64,000 nt of DNA from Ctenosaura bakeri. Lineage: Eukaryota; Chordata; Lepidosauria; Squamata; Iguanidae. A program made the position numbers and the translations under genes. Below the pieces are notes generated by a model. The model was not told where the DNA came from, did not search any database, and was given only the letters and a program-made list of their open reading frames with translations. Positions 45,965-55,879 of this stretch are shown one piece after another. The stretch spans positions 62,001 through 126,000 of the forward strand of contig CAOLHI010001656.1 of NCBI GenBank assembly GCA_948474755.1. The letters are read 5' to 3'. How positions within the stretch are numbered: position 1 is the stretch's first letter; each line of letters begins with the position of its first letter.

Positions 45965-46780
45965 ACTGCCATGGATCCATCCTCTAGAATAGGTTTTAGT
46001 GCTTCACCAAATAACAAATTAGAGAGCTGGACCAAAACTAACAAAATGAATTTCCACATGGAGAAGAGTAAGGTCCTACACCTGGGCAGAAAGAATGAAA
46101 TGCACAGATATAAGATGGGTGACACCTGGCTTGCCCTCAGCATTTGTGAAAAGGGTCTTAGAGTCTTGGTAGACCACAAGGTGAATATGAGTCAGCAGTG
46201 TGATGTGGCAGCTAAGAAACCCAATGCAATTCTGGGCTACATCAACAGGAGTAAAATATCCAGGTCAAGGGAAGTAATACTACCACTGTATTCTGCTTTG
46301 GTCAAACCGGCCTGGAATAATGTGCCCAGTTCTGGACACCACAGTTCAAGAAGGATATTGACAAGGTGGAATGTGGCCAGAGGAGAGCTAAATGATAGAA
46401 GGCCTGGAAATTATGTTATATGAGGAGAGGCATAGGGAGCTGGGTATGTTTAGCCTGGAGAAGAGAAGATTAAGAGGTGACAGGATCGCTATTTTTAAAT
46501 ATTGGAAGGGTTGTTATATGGAGGATGGAGCAAGCATGTTGTCTGCTTCAAAATTCAGGAAAAGAGATTCTATCTGAACATTAGGAAGAACTTCCTGATG
46601 GTAAGAGCAATTCGATAGTGGAATACACTGCTTCATAGTGTGGTGAAGTCTTTTTCTTTGGAGGTTTTGAAACAGAGGCTGAATGGCCATCTGTTGAGAA
46701 TGCTTTGATGGTATATTTCTGAATTTTAGGGGGTTGAACTTGATAGCCCTTGTGGTCTCTTCCAACTCTCTGGTTCTATG
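45965..46780 (+). mobile_element. CR1 LINE 3' end, plus strand
   Basis: Translates into the C-terminal part of a CR1 reverse transcriptase with frameshifts: KSKVLHLGRKNEMHRYKMGD, VLVDHKVNMSQQCDVAAKK, SREVILPLYSALVKPAWN, then in another frame [20 protein letters not shown]. The 3' end TTGATAGCCCTTGTGGTCTC, then GGTTCTATGA at 46771-46780, is the conserved CR1 terminus. 5'-truncated and inactive. Confidence 0.85.
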
Positions 46781-46860
46781 AAACCCCAGAACTCCACAGG
46801 ATGGAGCCATGGCAATTAAAGAAGAATTGTAGTGCCATAACTGTACACACTACACAATAT
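46781..46860. repeat. Foldback-type MITE fragment abutting CR1
   Basis: AACCCCAGAACTCCACAGGA, then GGAGCCATGGCAATTAAAG and AACTGTACACACTACACAAT, resembles one arm of a squamate palindromic MITE related to copies A-C. It starts exactly where the CR1 terminus stops. Confidence 0.45.
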
Positions 46861-46869
46861 CAAGTGATT

Positions 46870-47510
46870 TATTAAATCAGGGAGAAAGGGTACCTTTTTC
46901 AAGTAATGTGTGAATTGCATATTTTCTTTTCTTTTTTTAAAAAAGAAGGGCTTCTAAAAGCCTGTGCTTGGAGAGTTAGTTATGCACACTTTACTGTTTC
47001 CATTCTACCCTTGCTACTAATGATTTCACTGAGAAACTGTTTTTGCATGAATTTGTCAAGAGGAAAAGGATTTGGCTTAGACTGAGAGGTATGTTTCTGA
47101 TCAAAACAATTATCATACATAATTTAACCATGCATGCTGTTGGGTTTATTTTGGTTTTACAGTTCATAGTTAGGTGAAATGCAGATACTCTGGATTATTT
47201 TAGTACTTTTTGTTGCAACATGAAGGCTATTTGTACTATATAAGGGAACCTTAAAAATCACCTGAAAGTTAATATATTTGCAATATCTGGAGGATACGGA
47301 CATTGAGCTAAATAGCTTCATGGTAACTGTACACATTTTCCTAATGAAATACTTGAGACATGAGTACCGGGAGACTAACCTCTAGATGTTTGATGTTGTA
47401 TATACCTTTATTTCATTTGGGGGGGGAGGATTGCTAAAAAAGAATGCATTTCCTGAAGTATAAGAGGGTGATGATGACAGTGTGATGCGATTCTCTCTTT
47501 GACCGGTTCT
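46870..47510. other. Intron 6 sequence, nothing recognised
   Basis: AT-rich unassigned intron with a G8 run at 47421. Confidence 0.4.
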
Positions 47511-47517
47511 GAATCCC

Positions 47518-47561
47518 AAATTAAAGAGTACAAGCTATGAAATTAAAGAGTACAAGCTATG
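47518..47561 (+). repeat. Perfect 22-base tandem duplication
   Basis: The unit AAATTAAAGAGTACAAGCTA plus TG occurs twice head to tail with no mismatch. It lies at the left edge of a SINE head. Confidence 0.95.
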
Positions 47562-47670
47562 GACCAGGAAGTCCACAGTTCAAATCTGACCTCTGTAGTA
47601 ATTTGTTGGGTGATCTTAAAAACCTGCTCTTTTCCACCTTCATTTCTCATTTCATCTTTGATGAGCAGAG
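47540..47670 (+). mobile_element. Sauria-type SINE head, partial
   Basis: ACAGTTCAAATCTGACCTCT (B-box-like), then GTTGGGTGATCTT, matches the tRNA-derived head. The middle is lost and no tail is seen. Confidence 0.5.
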
Positions 47671-47984
47671 AGTATTAATCAAAAATAAAATCTCCCTTCC
47701 TTTAAGGGTACAGTTGCCAAATGAAACAAGGGATGGGGCTCCTTTACTTATTACTTACTTACTTTACTTATAATTGTGTAAAGAAGGGCTCTCAGCAAGT
47801 CTGGCTTATCATCACGGTCTGAAATTCCCTTTCCTACACCATCATTAAAGGTATATGAGCCTTCTTCTTTATTTCACCTTAGAACCCTACCCTTGAGGAA
47901 AGAAGAATTTTGTTCATGATTAATATTCTCAAGGGGGAAATTTATGTATTTATTTGTAAAAGTTATATTTCCTCCAGTTAATCC

Positions 47985-48180
47985 ACAGTGACATATATGG
48001 CTTTCCTCCTTTACACTTTACACCCACAGCAGCTCTGTGAGGTGATTAGACTGAGGGAGCATGACTGGTACAAAGATACCCAGTGAACTTCATAGCTGAG
48101 TGGGGATTAGAGCTTGGATCTTTGAAATATTCCTTCAACACCCAAACACATTATACCACACCAATTCTGGCTCCCACTGG
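47985..48180 (+). mobile_element. MIR/tRNA-like SINE relic
   Basis: GCAGCTCTGTGAGGTGATTA, then ACCCAGTGAACTTCATAGCT and GTGGGGATTAGAGCTTGG, ending near ACACCAATTCTGGCTC. Typical of old vertebrate tRNA SINEs with the GTGAGGT and CAGTGAGCTTC words. Confidence 0.5.
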
Positions 48181-48184
48181 AGGA

Positions 48185-49945
48185 GAGCATTTGAACTAAA
48201 GGATCAGAAGATCAGAGATGGACAATTGTGGAGTCAATGTTCAGAAACAAAGCTACTTCTCCCATCCATGCACACACTACATGAAACCATAAGATGCCGT
48301 ATGAATACTTGTGGTTAAATTACACAGTGAAACAGAAGCTGAACATGTTTCTTTGCCTAAGATAAGCTATATTTGCAGCACAAAGTTTTACAGAGTACTG
48401 TCCCACCTTTGTAAAATGTTACTGGATAAGCTCTGCTTCAGAACTTGTGTTGACATCTGGTTGTGTATCCATTGCACTGCTTTCAGCATTTTGAATGGAC
48501 ACCCTTAATATCTTTGAAAATAGTAACCATGTGGAGAATTTCCCCAGTCAGAAAGGGCAAAGAAAGTTCAGGTTTACCGAAAAGAGTGAGCTGCTTGGTA
48601 AAACATAAGGCTAGATCATTCCTTCTTCACTGTGTTTAATGTAAGCTCTGTTTGAGCACTATGAAATACATGGATATACTTGCTGAAGTGGGTATATTAA
48701 CGACTCTTTGTTATTACTTCTAATGAAACCTTAGACTGCTATACTTAGCAAAACTTCTTGATCTGTATCTCCCTTTATACTTGATGGCTGACATCCTATT
48801 AGGTGTTTATGTCATTGTAAACTGACTTACAATTACCTAAAATTGAATAGTGACATTGTGCAATGCACGTATTCTCAGGAGGGGAGCAGTGACATAGCTA
48901 TGTCTCTGGGAGCGTTTTGCACTCAGAGCCAAATGGGTATCAGAGTTCTATCGGAGCCATTGCACAGTGGACAGCAGAACACTATGGGATTCATTGCACA
49001 ACTGGAACCCCCATTTTGTAACAAGATACTGCACTTTCACAATTCACTAGCAAAGTTGCATGCCCTATCAACATCATAAAGTTACAAATTGTAGCCTCTG
49101 ATGTGGGATCTTGCCTGGCATCTTTGTATCATGGCCTTTAAAAGGCATTGGTTGCATCTTATTTTCTGAATTCCTACTATTAGTTCCTGCAAAGATCTGC
49201 ATTTTTAGAAATGTACAAAAATTGCAATTTTTTCCATACATTTTTTTTCATATACTAAAGCATGAATCCACATGTTTTTCAAATGTGCACATTTTTAGTC
49301 AAGTACATATTCCAAATGTATGCACGGTTTTGCTGTATACATTACGTTCCCTTTTTGAAACCAGTTGCGAGCTTCTAAAATCTACATATTTCTGAAACCA
49401 GTTACATGTTATCCTACAATAAGTGCAACAATATATACACCAGAAAGTACAAATGACATCTTTACCATCTCTAACTATAATATGAGGCTTCCTTAATTAT
49501 TGTTCATTAGTTTCTGGAAACACACAATTGCTGAGGCAAAGAGAAAAAAAAACATCCTGATTTATTAACTGTTTTGCCTAATGTGTTACCTGATGAACCC
49601 AAAGGAGATGAACCTGTAGGATATACAGAGTATATCCGGTATCAGTTTTGGTTTTTTTAACTAAAAATTCAAAGTTTCTCATGAATAGTATCAGTAAAAA
49701 TAAATAATATGTGAGAGATAAATGTTTGAGGTTAGAGGAACATGACTGAAATAGCATAAACTTAAAAGCTGACAAAACTAGTGACTTTTTTTTTTATCAC
49801 TGATTGTATTTTCCCACATCCCCTCTTTAACAGCAATGTCCAAATTATTGGTGTCAATGTTAAAAGTTGTATTTGATTGTGAAGATTGTGTTGGGTTTTT
49901 TTAAGGTTTGCATAGGCTAGCTGACCCTTTTGGTTATTTTGATGT
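48185..49945. other. Intron 6 sequence, nothing recognised
   Basis: Unassigned AT-rich intron. Short frames only. Confidence 0.4.
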
Positions 49946-49950
49946 TGGTA

Positions 49951-50167
49951 GTTTGAGAGCTGGACTAGGACTCTAGAGAACAGGGATTAAATTCCCACTC
50001 AGCCATGGAAACTTCCTGGGTGACCTTGGGCAAGTCACACTCTCTCAGCCTTAAAGAAAAGCAAAGGCAAACCTCCCATTGAACAAATCTTGCCAAGAAC
50101 CCCATGATAGGTTCACTTTAGGGTTGCCAGAAGTCAGAAATGATGTGAAGGCATGTAACAGCAACAG
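49951..50167 (+). mobile_element. Sauria-type tRNA SINE, plus strand
   Basis: The head runs GATTAAATTCCCACTCAGCC and CTGGGTGACCTTGGGCAAGT. The body AATCTTGCCAAGAACCCCAT is followed by the BovB-like tail GGGTTGCCAGAAGTCAGAAA and GAAGGCATGTAACAGCAAC. Nearly complete. Confidence 0.8.
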
Positions 50168-50465
50168 AATTACAGTGTAATTAAAAGGAAATCTAAATTA
50201 GCCCTAGATGGTTCTTCCTAACTAGCAGAAATGTAAAATGTTATTTCCATTCTTTTTCTAGTTCTAGTTGTTATGTATCTTTTAAATCAGATCTTCTCCT
50301 AAGTAACATTTAGATTATTACCATTAGACACTATCATATCTATGCAGCTGTATTAGTTCACAGCAGCAGGGACAGTGGTTTGTGTAATTAAAGCTAGAAC
50401 AGCTTCTCAAACCTAGGAACCTGAGGAGATCTAAACTGTAAGGAGAACCATGTGAAACATTGTAG

Positions 50466-50560
50466 CTCTCCAGATGTTGTTGGACTGTAACTCCCATTAG
50501 CCCTAGCCAACAACATAAGGGATGATGGACATTGCAGCCCAACAACATCTGGACAGCCAC
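50466..50560. repeat. hAT-like palindromic MITE, copy 2
   Basis: CTCCAGATGTTGTTGGACTG pairs with AGCCCAACAACATCTGGACA across a 95-base foldback with a CATTAGCCCTAGCCAA loop region. Confidence 0.65.
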
Positions 50561-50599
50561 AAATTCTCCACCTTGGCTTTGAGCTTTGTGGAATACTCC

Positions 50600-51690
50600 A
50601 AAGAGATTAAACATCATAGTTAAAATTTCAGTATCATTTTAAGCCATATCAGAAACCCTATTAATTTTCTCACTGTAAAAACAGACATCAAATTCCAAAA
50701 ATAAATAAAATGTAAAATAAAATAAAATGCCACCATTGCTTGGCAGCTTATTTATTTTATCTCAGAGACAGACGAAACCTATTTTTGCTTCAGTGTGATC
50801 TCTAAACAAGCTGTTTGGCATACCAGTTTCTAAGTTACTTCATATATGTCATTATATTATTACATTATATTTAATACATTTAGCTACAGTTTCTAGTGAC
50901 CACAATCATATCACCAGCTTATGTAGTTGGTATACAATCACAGCTGCTGTACAGTTCCACTGGAAAACTTCCATGCTGACATCGGCTGCTCAATCTAGGC
51001 CAAAGATATGGATAAAATTGATCTACTGTTATGATGTGAAGGACATATCAAGTAGGTGGACAGCTATAGTATAGATATATAAATATATAGATATATTTAA
51101 ATACCTGGCAGTCCTTTTGTCTCACATTTTTGGAATACCTGTATTGTATAATAAGTATTTTCCCCCCAAGATTGCATAGTACCAGATGACTGTGAAACAG
51201 TCTCTTACATTACCTAAAGTTGACAAACTCTCCTACTTGCTTGTGGAAATTTGTACTATTCTTTGTTGTTAAAGAAGATGGACTGTATGTAGTCTTCAGT
51301 TGACTTTTGTGGACCTAAAAACATTGTTAACCTAGTCAACCAGATATATTTCTATTCTTCTGCAAAAACAATATTTGACTCAGAAACTCTCCCTAAGGAA
51401 TCACATTTTTACAAAAAACCAGAAGGAAAAGAATATGGAATAGCACTATTATAGAATATGTAATAGCACAACAAATCTTTGACATCAACCTCATGTAGTT
51501 TTCTTAGTCAGAAAGCAGGGGTGATAACGTGAACTTGTTTCTCACCGTCAGGAATATTGTGAATGTTACTCAAGTTTCATCACTGTGATCATGAAAGTTG
51601 ATTTTCCTTCAAGTGAGAGTATTATGGACATTTCTATTATGTAAATGTTACAGAAGACTAAGCAAATATCATTAAGTTGAGTTTCACTGA
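50600..51690. other. Intron 6 3' part, nothing recognised
   Basis: Very AT-rich unassigned sequence leading into the polypyrimidine tract of exon 7. Confidence 0.4.
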
Positions 51691-51701
51691 TTTTCTTCTA
51701 G

Positions 51702-51871
51702 GGCTTCGGTAGTCCTTCTGGAGAATACTGGCTGGGGAATGAGTTTATCTTTGCAATAACCACCAGTCAAAGACACTATTCTCTAAGAATTGAATTAATG
51801 GACTGGGAAGGAGGTCGGGCTTATTCACAATATGACAGATTTTATATAGGAAGTGAAAAGCAGAATTACAG
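51702..51871 (+). CDS. ANGPT1: ANGPT1 exon 7 (fibrinogen-like domain), one extra codon
   Basis: The acceptor is TTTTCTTCTAG before 51702 and the donor GTGAGT starts at 51872. It encodes 56 full codons plus AG: GFGSPSGEYWLGNEFIFAIT, then TSQRHYSLRIELMDWEG, and QYDRF near the end, equal to human residues 347-402. The family landmarks GEYWLGNE and RIELMDWEG are intact. It is 170 bases against 167 in human because of an added threonine: codons ACC ACC at 51759-51764 where human has one. Also SPSGEYW for human NPSGEYW and EGGRAYS for EGNRAYS. Phase 2 at the end matches the expected start of exon 8, which is beyond the window. Confidence 0.96.
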
Positions 51872-51967
51872 GTGAGTCCAGATGTTTTTGTCTCCAGCTA
51901 CTTTTTGTTTTGTGCATGTTACTAGTTTGAAATTTACTCAAGAATATGACTAAATATCCTAAAGGCA

Positions 51968-52190
51968 CCAGATCTAAGAAATTAAGCAGAGTCAGCCCTG
52001 GTTAGTACTTGGATAAGAGATAAACAATGAATACATAGGTGCTGTAGGTGTTGTATTTCAGAGGAAGGAACTGGGGAAAAAAACCTCTGAATATTCCTTG
52101 CCTAAGAAAAACCTTATGAAATTTGTGGGATCACCATAAGTCAACAGGTGACTTTAAGGCATGTATGCGCATGCACATACACACACAACT
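51968..52190 (+). mobile_element. 5S-rRNA-derived SINE (5S-Sauria type)
   Basis: The head CAGATCTAAGAAATTAAGCA and CTGGTTAGTACTTGGATAAG follows the internal part of 5S rRNA, including the box C promoter region. The body has AGAGGAAGGAACTGGG and the BovB-like tail ATCACCATAAGTCAACAGGT, then GGCATGTATGCGC. It is not a 5S gene, because the 5' half and the 3' terminal stem are missing. Confidence 0.75.
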
Positions 52191-52304
52191 ATAGATAATA
52201 TAGAATAGGTAGTTTTCAGTGGATGCAGTTTGAGAGGTTATATGACCTAGTTTGTATGAGTTAAACCATTCAGTATCGTCTATTTTGATAGAATGCATAC
52301 TTTA

Positions 52305-52415
52305 AAACAGTGCTGGGAAAAATGCAGCCCATGGACTATGCGCAGCCTATGGAGCCCCATTTTATGGCTAGGAAGCTCCTTTAAGCCCACAAGCCTAGAT
52401 ACCCCTAAAAATTGG
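52305..52415 (+). repeat. hAT-like non-autonomous repeat fragment
   Basis: CAGTGCTGGGAAAAATGCAG, then CCCATGGACTATGCGCAGCC, is the same opening as the minus-strand copies at 25465-25665 and 38711-38813. Confidence 0.45.
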
Positions 52416-53029
52416 AAAAAAATGTGAACTTTTTGGTAAAAAACAACTGCCACTCCTCTCCTCTGCTCAACATACCCATATCCAAAAATCAGCCAAAAAT
52501 AAAAATGGAAGTTATGTGAAATAGCTTTTGGTCATCCTGGGAGGACTGTTATGTCTCTCACTGTGAGTGCAAGGGTGAAAAATGCCCCCCTGCCCCCTTT
52601 GCAGTGGTCTACTCCTTATGGTTATGATGTATATAGTGCTCACATTTGACAGAGCATTTCCATTTCACAGTTGGACTATTCTAATTGGATTTTTTTTTCC
52701 AAATTGCCAGTGATATCTGTGAAGATTTACTTATATGTCAGTTTAGTTTTATGTCAGATGTGTGTGTTTAGTTACACATATTCCCCAGGTAAATGTGCAT
52801 GGGATCATAACCTGTCATAACAATTCAAGTCCTAGAATATACACTTAAACCATAAATATAAGACCGTATCATCCTATACGAATCTGCCTTGGTTTTAAGA
52901 TCCTTGGGACGAGGGTTTGGTGAGGACAACTGAGAGGATCATCTCAGTGGCCCTGGCTGTGGAACTTTCCCACAGGAGGAATTGTTATTTTAAAAAAAAA
53001 AATTAGAAGTTTAGTTTTGAAAATTAAAA

Positions 53030-53415
53030 AAAAAAAACCCTTCCCACTTCCAAGCTTACATTTTCCAGGTTGAATCTACTTATTTTCATTGCGTACATCC
53101 ATAATTTCTGTTTAACAAAAAAGAGAACGATTGCATTTTTCCCTTTTTACATATCTTATATCTTTAATATCTTTATCCAATCCAAAACTTCTCTCCATTC
53201 TCTTTAAAAGTTTATTTAAAAGTTTAGGTTTATTTTTCAGAGAAAATATTAATTTTTCTGTCTCTGTCATATCCAGAACTTTTAGTTTCTATTCTTCTGT
53301 ATCAATATATTTCCTTTCTTTCCAATTTTGGGCATATGTCAATATAATAATATCCTCAGAAATCGGACATCTTATTTCCCTTTGTTGCCCTAACATATTT
53401 AACAAGTAAAACTTT
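53030..53415 (-). mobile_element. L1 LINE 3' end, minus strand
   Basis: The minus strand reads AQNWKERK and, after a stop, LDMTETEKLIFSLKNK, resembling the C-terminal end of L1 ORF2. It is followed by AT-rich 3' sequence and T-runs near 53027-53037. The corresponding + strand frame at 53131-53409 is a shadow. Strongly 5'-truncated. Confidence 0.55.
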
Positions 53416-53526
53416 GGTTTCAAGAGGAATTGTTATAATTGCTTATAGCAGTATTTTGTTTTCATCTGCATAGTAAGTTTACTTTGGTCTCACATTGGAA
53501 AAAAGGCAGGAGTAAAATAAATAAAG

Positions 53527-53557
53527 ATAAATAAATAAATAAATAAATAAATAATAA
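53527..53557 (+). repeat. (AAAT)n microsatellite
   Basis: About seven AAAT units. Confidence 0.9.
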
Positions 53558-53569
53558 AAGGGAATACGA

Positions 53570-55370
53570 GAAACTGTAATGGCATATTAGACCTAATGTC
53601 TGATTGCACTGTGTAGCATGACAGAATGCTTAAAAACTGCAAAAGATGTCACCAGGTTTTGCAGTGATTTGGTTCAAGATCAGAAAGTCATGAGTTATAC
53701 TACTTGTAGTTAAGACTGAAGTGAGCATTATGAACCTCTTCTCAAGATATGAGTCCTTTTCTGGATTGATAATTTTATCTAAATCACCCTCCTTGCCACC
53801 ACCAGCAACCCACTGAGAACCTATATGGTCACTCTGACAGTAGCAGCATCTGCTTCTCTTCTGCTCTCACCTTGGTGTCTGGGAAACTCAAATGGTGGTG
53901 ATCTTGGTGTCAGCAATCCAAGAAGTATGATTTACCAAGTGTATGTATTGAACTCCAATTCCCATTGCCCTGGCACCTATACAACCCTTACTCCAGTATT
54001 CCCATTACCAGAAATGGAGGTAGAAAAGAGAGGGAATACAGTTGCGATAATACAGAGATATCTCCCTCCCTGTTTATAGAGAAGCTGCAACAGCTGCTAA
54101 TTTGAAGAACAGGAAGGCTTTGAGAACTGGGACTGCTCTTAGCAAGATCATCAGGAACACAACATAGTCCAATCTGATTTATAATTGGGTTTAGAAATAA
54201 CCCATTTGATTTTGACTTAGCTTTAATGCACATTTTACAAACAGCAGGAAAACATTATTTTAAAATACTGTAGAAGAAAGCTTTGCTTACGTAACATAAA
54301 ACCCAAAAGATTAACATTTCCCAAGACAGAAACATAAGACTGAGACCATAAATAAGGGTTAAGCCATTATTTTTCATTTAAAAGGTAGTGATCTAATATC
54401 ACAAAAAGTTAAGCTCTACAATTCTTTCTCCAGCCAAACTCATATTAGTATCTATTGATGCTAAGATCCAGCTATGACAGATGAATCTCATGACTTAATA
54501 TGGTGGTACTTGTCTTCTCGTGCCCTGTTTATTGCCTAGTAAAATGTCCAAGTCTATGGGGTCTCAAGATCTTATGAACAGCTTTCTCTTAATGCTTGAA
54601 GGCAATCATGCCAGACAAAGAGCTGGTTAAGAGGGAGTGACAAGGGCTAAAACCAATTGTCAATCCCAACTTGAGTAGATCCACTGAAAAACAGGAGCTC
54701 AAGTCAACATTTATGTAAGCCTCATTGTTTTAGGCATTCTACTGTAGTTGAGACTATCAGTTTGATGCAGTCCAAAGAGAAAAAAGGTTCTTAACCCGAG
54801 ACTATATCCCTACCATGCTATTCATGATTAAGGCTAGGGAATAAGTTCTGAGAAAGGGATCGTAACTCACTACAGAACATGCAGAAGTGGTTCCCTTGGA
54901 AATACTTTCAGTCCAAGAAGTGAATTAAATTTCAGATAAATTCTCTGAATCCAAATCTAGTAGTGGTCAGAGCTACGGGTAAATCGGTAGGACCTAAAAG
55001 ACCAGCATATTTCAGTTTCTACCTCTTACTGCCAGTAAAACAGTACCACCAAGAAAACTCTTGGAGAGGTATTTCAACCTTTTAAATGGGATGAAAACTT
55101 GGAGATTTAAAAAGACTGCAAGATATTGATCCACTGTGGTGGTTATACTACTGACCCTCACTTGTGATTATCCTGCTTCAAATTCCCACACTCTTTCAAA
55201 GGGTATTGCTGCTGCCAATATCTTCACTGGAACCACTTCTCATTACGTATGTATAAGACTATTTTTCTTGGTTCTTAGGCTCTGTTTTCCCACTGTTAAT
55301 GACTAGACACTACGCATGGTGATGTGGTCTCTACTAAACACAAGACATATTATTTTACTTCTTACTCTCC
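53570..55370. other. Intron 7 sequence, nothing recognised
   Basis: Unassigned intron. An 84-codon frame at 53825-54079 shows no domain. Confidence 0.4.
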
Positions 55371-55380
55371 ACCACCTAAA

Positions 55381-55520
55381 GCAGGGATGGGAACTGTCTG
55401 GGCTTCTAGATATTATTGCACTGCAATTCCCAGCAGCCTTAGCTTGCAAAGCCAGTGGTGAGGAATGCTAGGAAATATATTCAGCAATATATGGAGGGCC
55501 ACACAAGTCCTACCTCTGAC
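55381..55520. repeat. hAT-like palindromic MITE, copy 3
   Basis: GCAGGGATGGGAACTGTC at the left and TCCTACCTCTGAC at the right, with decayed inverted arms around ACTGCAATTCCCAGCAGCC. Confidence 0.45.
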
Positions 55521-55558
55521 ATAAAGACCTGTAATTGCTGTTTTCTTTTATCTTCAGT

Positions 55559-55756
55559 ATTGTTGTTGTTGTGCGCCTTCAAGCTGTTTCTAACTTATGG
55601 CAACCCTAAGGCAAACCTATAAGGGGGTTTTCAGAGGGCTGAGAGTGTGTGATGTGGCCAAAGTCACCCAATGGGTTTCCATAGCTGAGTGGGGAATCAA
55701 ACCCTGGTCTCCAGGGCTGTAGTCCAGTGCTCAAATCACTGCACCATGCTAGCTCT
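55559..55756 (-). mobile_element. Sauria-type tRNA SINE, minus strand
   Basis: The tail TTGTTGTTGTGCGCCTTCAA is at the left; the head CAAACCCTGGTCTCCAGG and CACCATGCTAGCTC is at the right. Nearly complete and less diverged than the other copies. Confidence 0.8.
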
Positions 55757-55819
55757 CTTCTTTAATATAGTTAACAAATTGTGCCTTAATGACCTAACAC
55801 AATCTTCCCTCATATGTCC

Positions 55820-55876
55820 TCTCTCTCTGTCTCTTTCTCCCTTCCCTCCCCTCCCTCCCTCCCTCCCTCCCTCTCT
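55820..55876 (+). repeat. (CTCC)n pyrimidine microsatellite
   Basis: CT-rich run merging into about seven CCCT units. Confidence 0.9.
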
Positions 55877-55879
55877 TTT

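Noticed and set aside
51968..52020. Possible 5S rRNA gene
   Set aside because: Only the internal promoter part is 5S-like, and it is joined to a SINE body and a BovB-like tail.
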